A stretch of 16,141 nucleotides of DNA from Jimgerdemannia flammicorona (taxonomy: Eukaryota > Mucoromycota > Endogonomycetes > Endogonales > Endogonaceae). A model generated the notes under the pieces. It was not told the origin of the DNA. It did no database searches and saw nothing but the letters and a program-made list of their open reading frames with translations. Positions 15,201 to 16,141 of this stretch are shown here, piece after piece. The stretch is taken from assembly GCA_003990745.1 (NCBI GenBank), contig RBNI01003317.1, forward strand, positions 1 through 16,141, in the 5' to 3' direction. The position numbers and the translations under genes are program-made. Numbering within the stretch: position 1 is the first letter of the stretch; the number at the start of each line of letters is the position of its first letter.

Positions 15201-16055
15201 ATGCCTGCTGCCCACCAAACCTCAAGGTCAAGGAATCACCAAGGTACCTCGGTTGAAGAAAGGATGTTCCAAGACATCAGAAGAGCCATGAGGACCCACT
15301 CAAGAAGGACTCCTAGTGTCAACCTGGGTACTGCAGACCCCTATCACTTTATCCTCTACCGCTGTAAAATGGAAACAAGGATCACCATTGCTACCAAATG
15401 CCTCCAAATGTGGCAGGAGTACGAAATAGGAAACCTCCTCTGCCAGGAGTTCCCACAGGCCAGCACCCAAGAGCTACAAGATGCTACCCCCATGGACATA
15501 TATGAAACGAGGACAGCTAAGAAGATCCATCAGATCTTCAGGCATGCACCATGGTCGATCCCCAACTTGGAGTATGTTAGAGTCTCAGATTTCAGAGACC
15601 TGTCATCCTGCCGTATCAATGCACTAGAAGCCAGGGTGGCCACAGAAGCCCAGTCCACTATCACCCTCAACAGCGAAGAAGTAGAAGACTTCTGGCACCC
15701 CATCCTTCAGGACAACCCAGACCAATTCCTGCAAGGATTGATCTCAGTATTCCAAGGCCCAAGCATCCGGGTTAGATCCCCCCAAGACCCCACATTTGTC
15801 CCCTATTTTGTGGAAGAGAACCTCATAGATTGGAGAGCTCCAGATCTTGTTCCCAATTTTCCCGCCACAGTCGAACATGATGACGTCATCGATGATGTCA
15901 TCCCATGCAACTTCAACATACGCGAGATACGCGACATACCTGAAGCACGCGAAGTATGTGAAACGCACGACCTGCATGACAAATTCGCGGATCTCATCTC
16001 CTTCAGTGATGATGATGATGATGAAGCCCCCCTAGTCCTGAACTTTCTGCTCTAA
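15201..16055 (+). CDS. Unrecognised 284-aa protein with acidic C-terminus
   Basis: An uninterrupted frame from ATG 15201 to TAA 16055, with a TATA box about 85 bases upstream. I do not recognise a family. The N-terminus is basic (RSRNHQ, RRAMRTHSRRT). The middle has helix-like Trp-containing stretches (KCLQMWQEYE, VEDFWHPIL) and a DLVPNFPATVEHDDVIDDVI segment. The C-terminus has SDDDDDEAPL. There is no signal peptide, membrane segment, CCHC knuckle or Rossmann motif. CpG is sparse but present, unlike the dead elements at the left. Length, leader and flanking repeats would suit a Gag-like product of a non-autonomous LTR element; a host orphan gene is the alternative. Lack of stops over 855 bases beside decayed DNA argues that it is young or selected. 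Confidence 0.6.
   Translation: MPAAHQTSRSRNHQGTSVEERMFQDIRRAMRTHSRRTPSVNLGTADPYHFILYRCKMETRITIATKCLQMWQEYEIGNLLCQEFPQASTQELQDATPMDIYETRTAKKIHQIFRHAPWSIPNLEYVRVSDFRDLSSCRINALEARVATEAQSTITLNSEEVEDFWHPILQDNPDQFLQGLISVFQGPSIRVRSPQDPTFVPYFVEENLIDWRAPDLVPNFPATVEHDDVIDDVIPCNFNIREIRDIPEAREVCETHDLHDKFADLISFSDDDDDEAPLVLNFLL
15879..15902. repeat. Tandem 12-bp palindromes containing a CRE-like site
   Basis: GATGACGTCATC is a perfect palindrome containing TGACGTCA, the consensus for CREB/ATF-type bZIP factors. It is followed directly by GATGATGTCATC, which differs by one base. Both lie inside the 284-codon ORF and encode a DDVIDDVI stretch, so coding repetition could explain them. Confidence 0.8.
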
Positions 16056-16061
16056 GTTCTT

Positions 16062-16131
16062 TGTTACACTGGATAATGCCAGCACTGGTATTCTCATGTA
16101 ACACCAGATAATACCAGCACCGGCATTCTGA
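16062..16131 (+). repeat. Two tandem 35-bp repeats, each with a CA-loop stem
   Basis: Unit 1 (16062-16096) begins TGTTACAC and unit 2 (16097-16131) begins TGTAACAC. They match at 28 of 35 positions, and most differences are transitions. Each has a stem around a CA loop (AATGCCAG-CA-CTGGTATT in unit 1). They follow the ORF stop by six bases and may continue beyond the window or mark the start of another LTR. Confidence 0.75.
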
Positions 16132-16141
16132 GGTGACGCGA

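Noticed and set aside
1..16141. tRNA or rRNA genes.
   Set aside because: No tRNA A/B-box pair with a foldable cloverleaf and no rRNA-like stretch was recognised by eye; a covariance-model scan would be needed to exclude a tRNA.

Overview
The window looks like nuclear DNA of a filamentous ascomycete. Genes carry short introns with GT-AG ends and CTAAC-like branch sites, a long stretch of retrotransposon remnants has been eroded by C-to-T/G-to-A transitions and is almost free of CpG, and unique DNA is comparatively CpG-rich. The species cannot be named from sequence alone. A pezizomycete (truffle/morel relative) is one possibility, but that is a guess.

Bases 1-8210 are a graveyard of decayed retroelements with no living gene. 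A LINE resembling the Tad1 clade lies on the minus strand from about 5340 down past base 1: an ORF1-like region, an apurinic-type endonuclease, a reverse transcriptase and a C-terminal segment. A Ty3/gypsy integrase remnant follows on the plus strand (about 5690-6343). Next come a probable minus-strand LTR with a primer-binding-site-like motif (6491-7720) and a second Ty3/gypsy fragment, the end of an RT domain (about 7895-8205). Only about three CpGs are visible by eye in this stretch, and the depletion ends abruptly near 8210.

Bases about 8215-14474 form one large, imperfect palindrome. Each arm carries a complete five-exon gene for an NmrA-like, NAD(P)-binding Rossmann protein: plus strand 8482-10153 (432 aa) and minus strand 14197-12541 (433 aa). 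The genes are convergent (tail to tail). Exons 1-4 have identical lengths in both copies, and promoters, TATA boxes, 5' leaders, introns and 3' flanks are all recognisably homologous. Homology continues past the genes to 10542 and 11951. Weaker paired matches (10956/11731; 11155/11490; 11251/11459) lead to a 13-bp perfect hairpin at 11342-11371. Its centre (about 11356) nearly coincides with the midpoints of the arms (about 11346), the start codons (11340) and the stops (11347). The copies have diverged in sequence and by indels, so this is an old inverted duplication and not an assembly echo. Both copies escaped the transition decay that destroyed the neighbouring elements.

Bases 14475-16141 hold an AT-rich spacer with ACATC-rich repeats, a possible LTR or promoter start (TGTAACGG at 14958, TATA at 15114), an intact but unrecognised 284-codon ORF (15201-16055) with an acidic C-terminus, and two 35-bp tandem hairpin repeats at the window edge.
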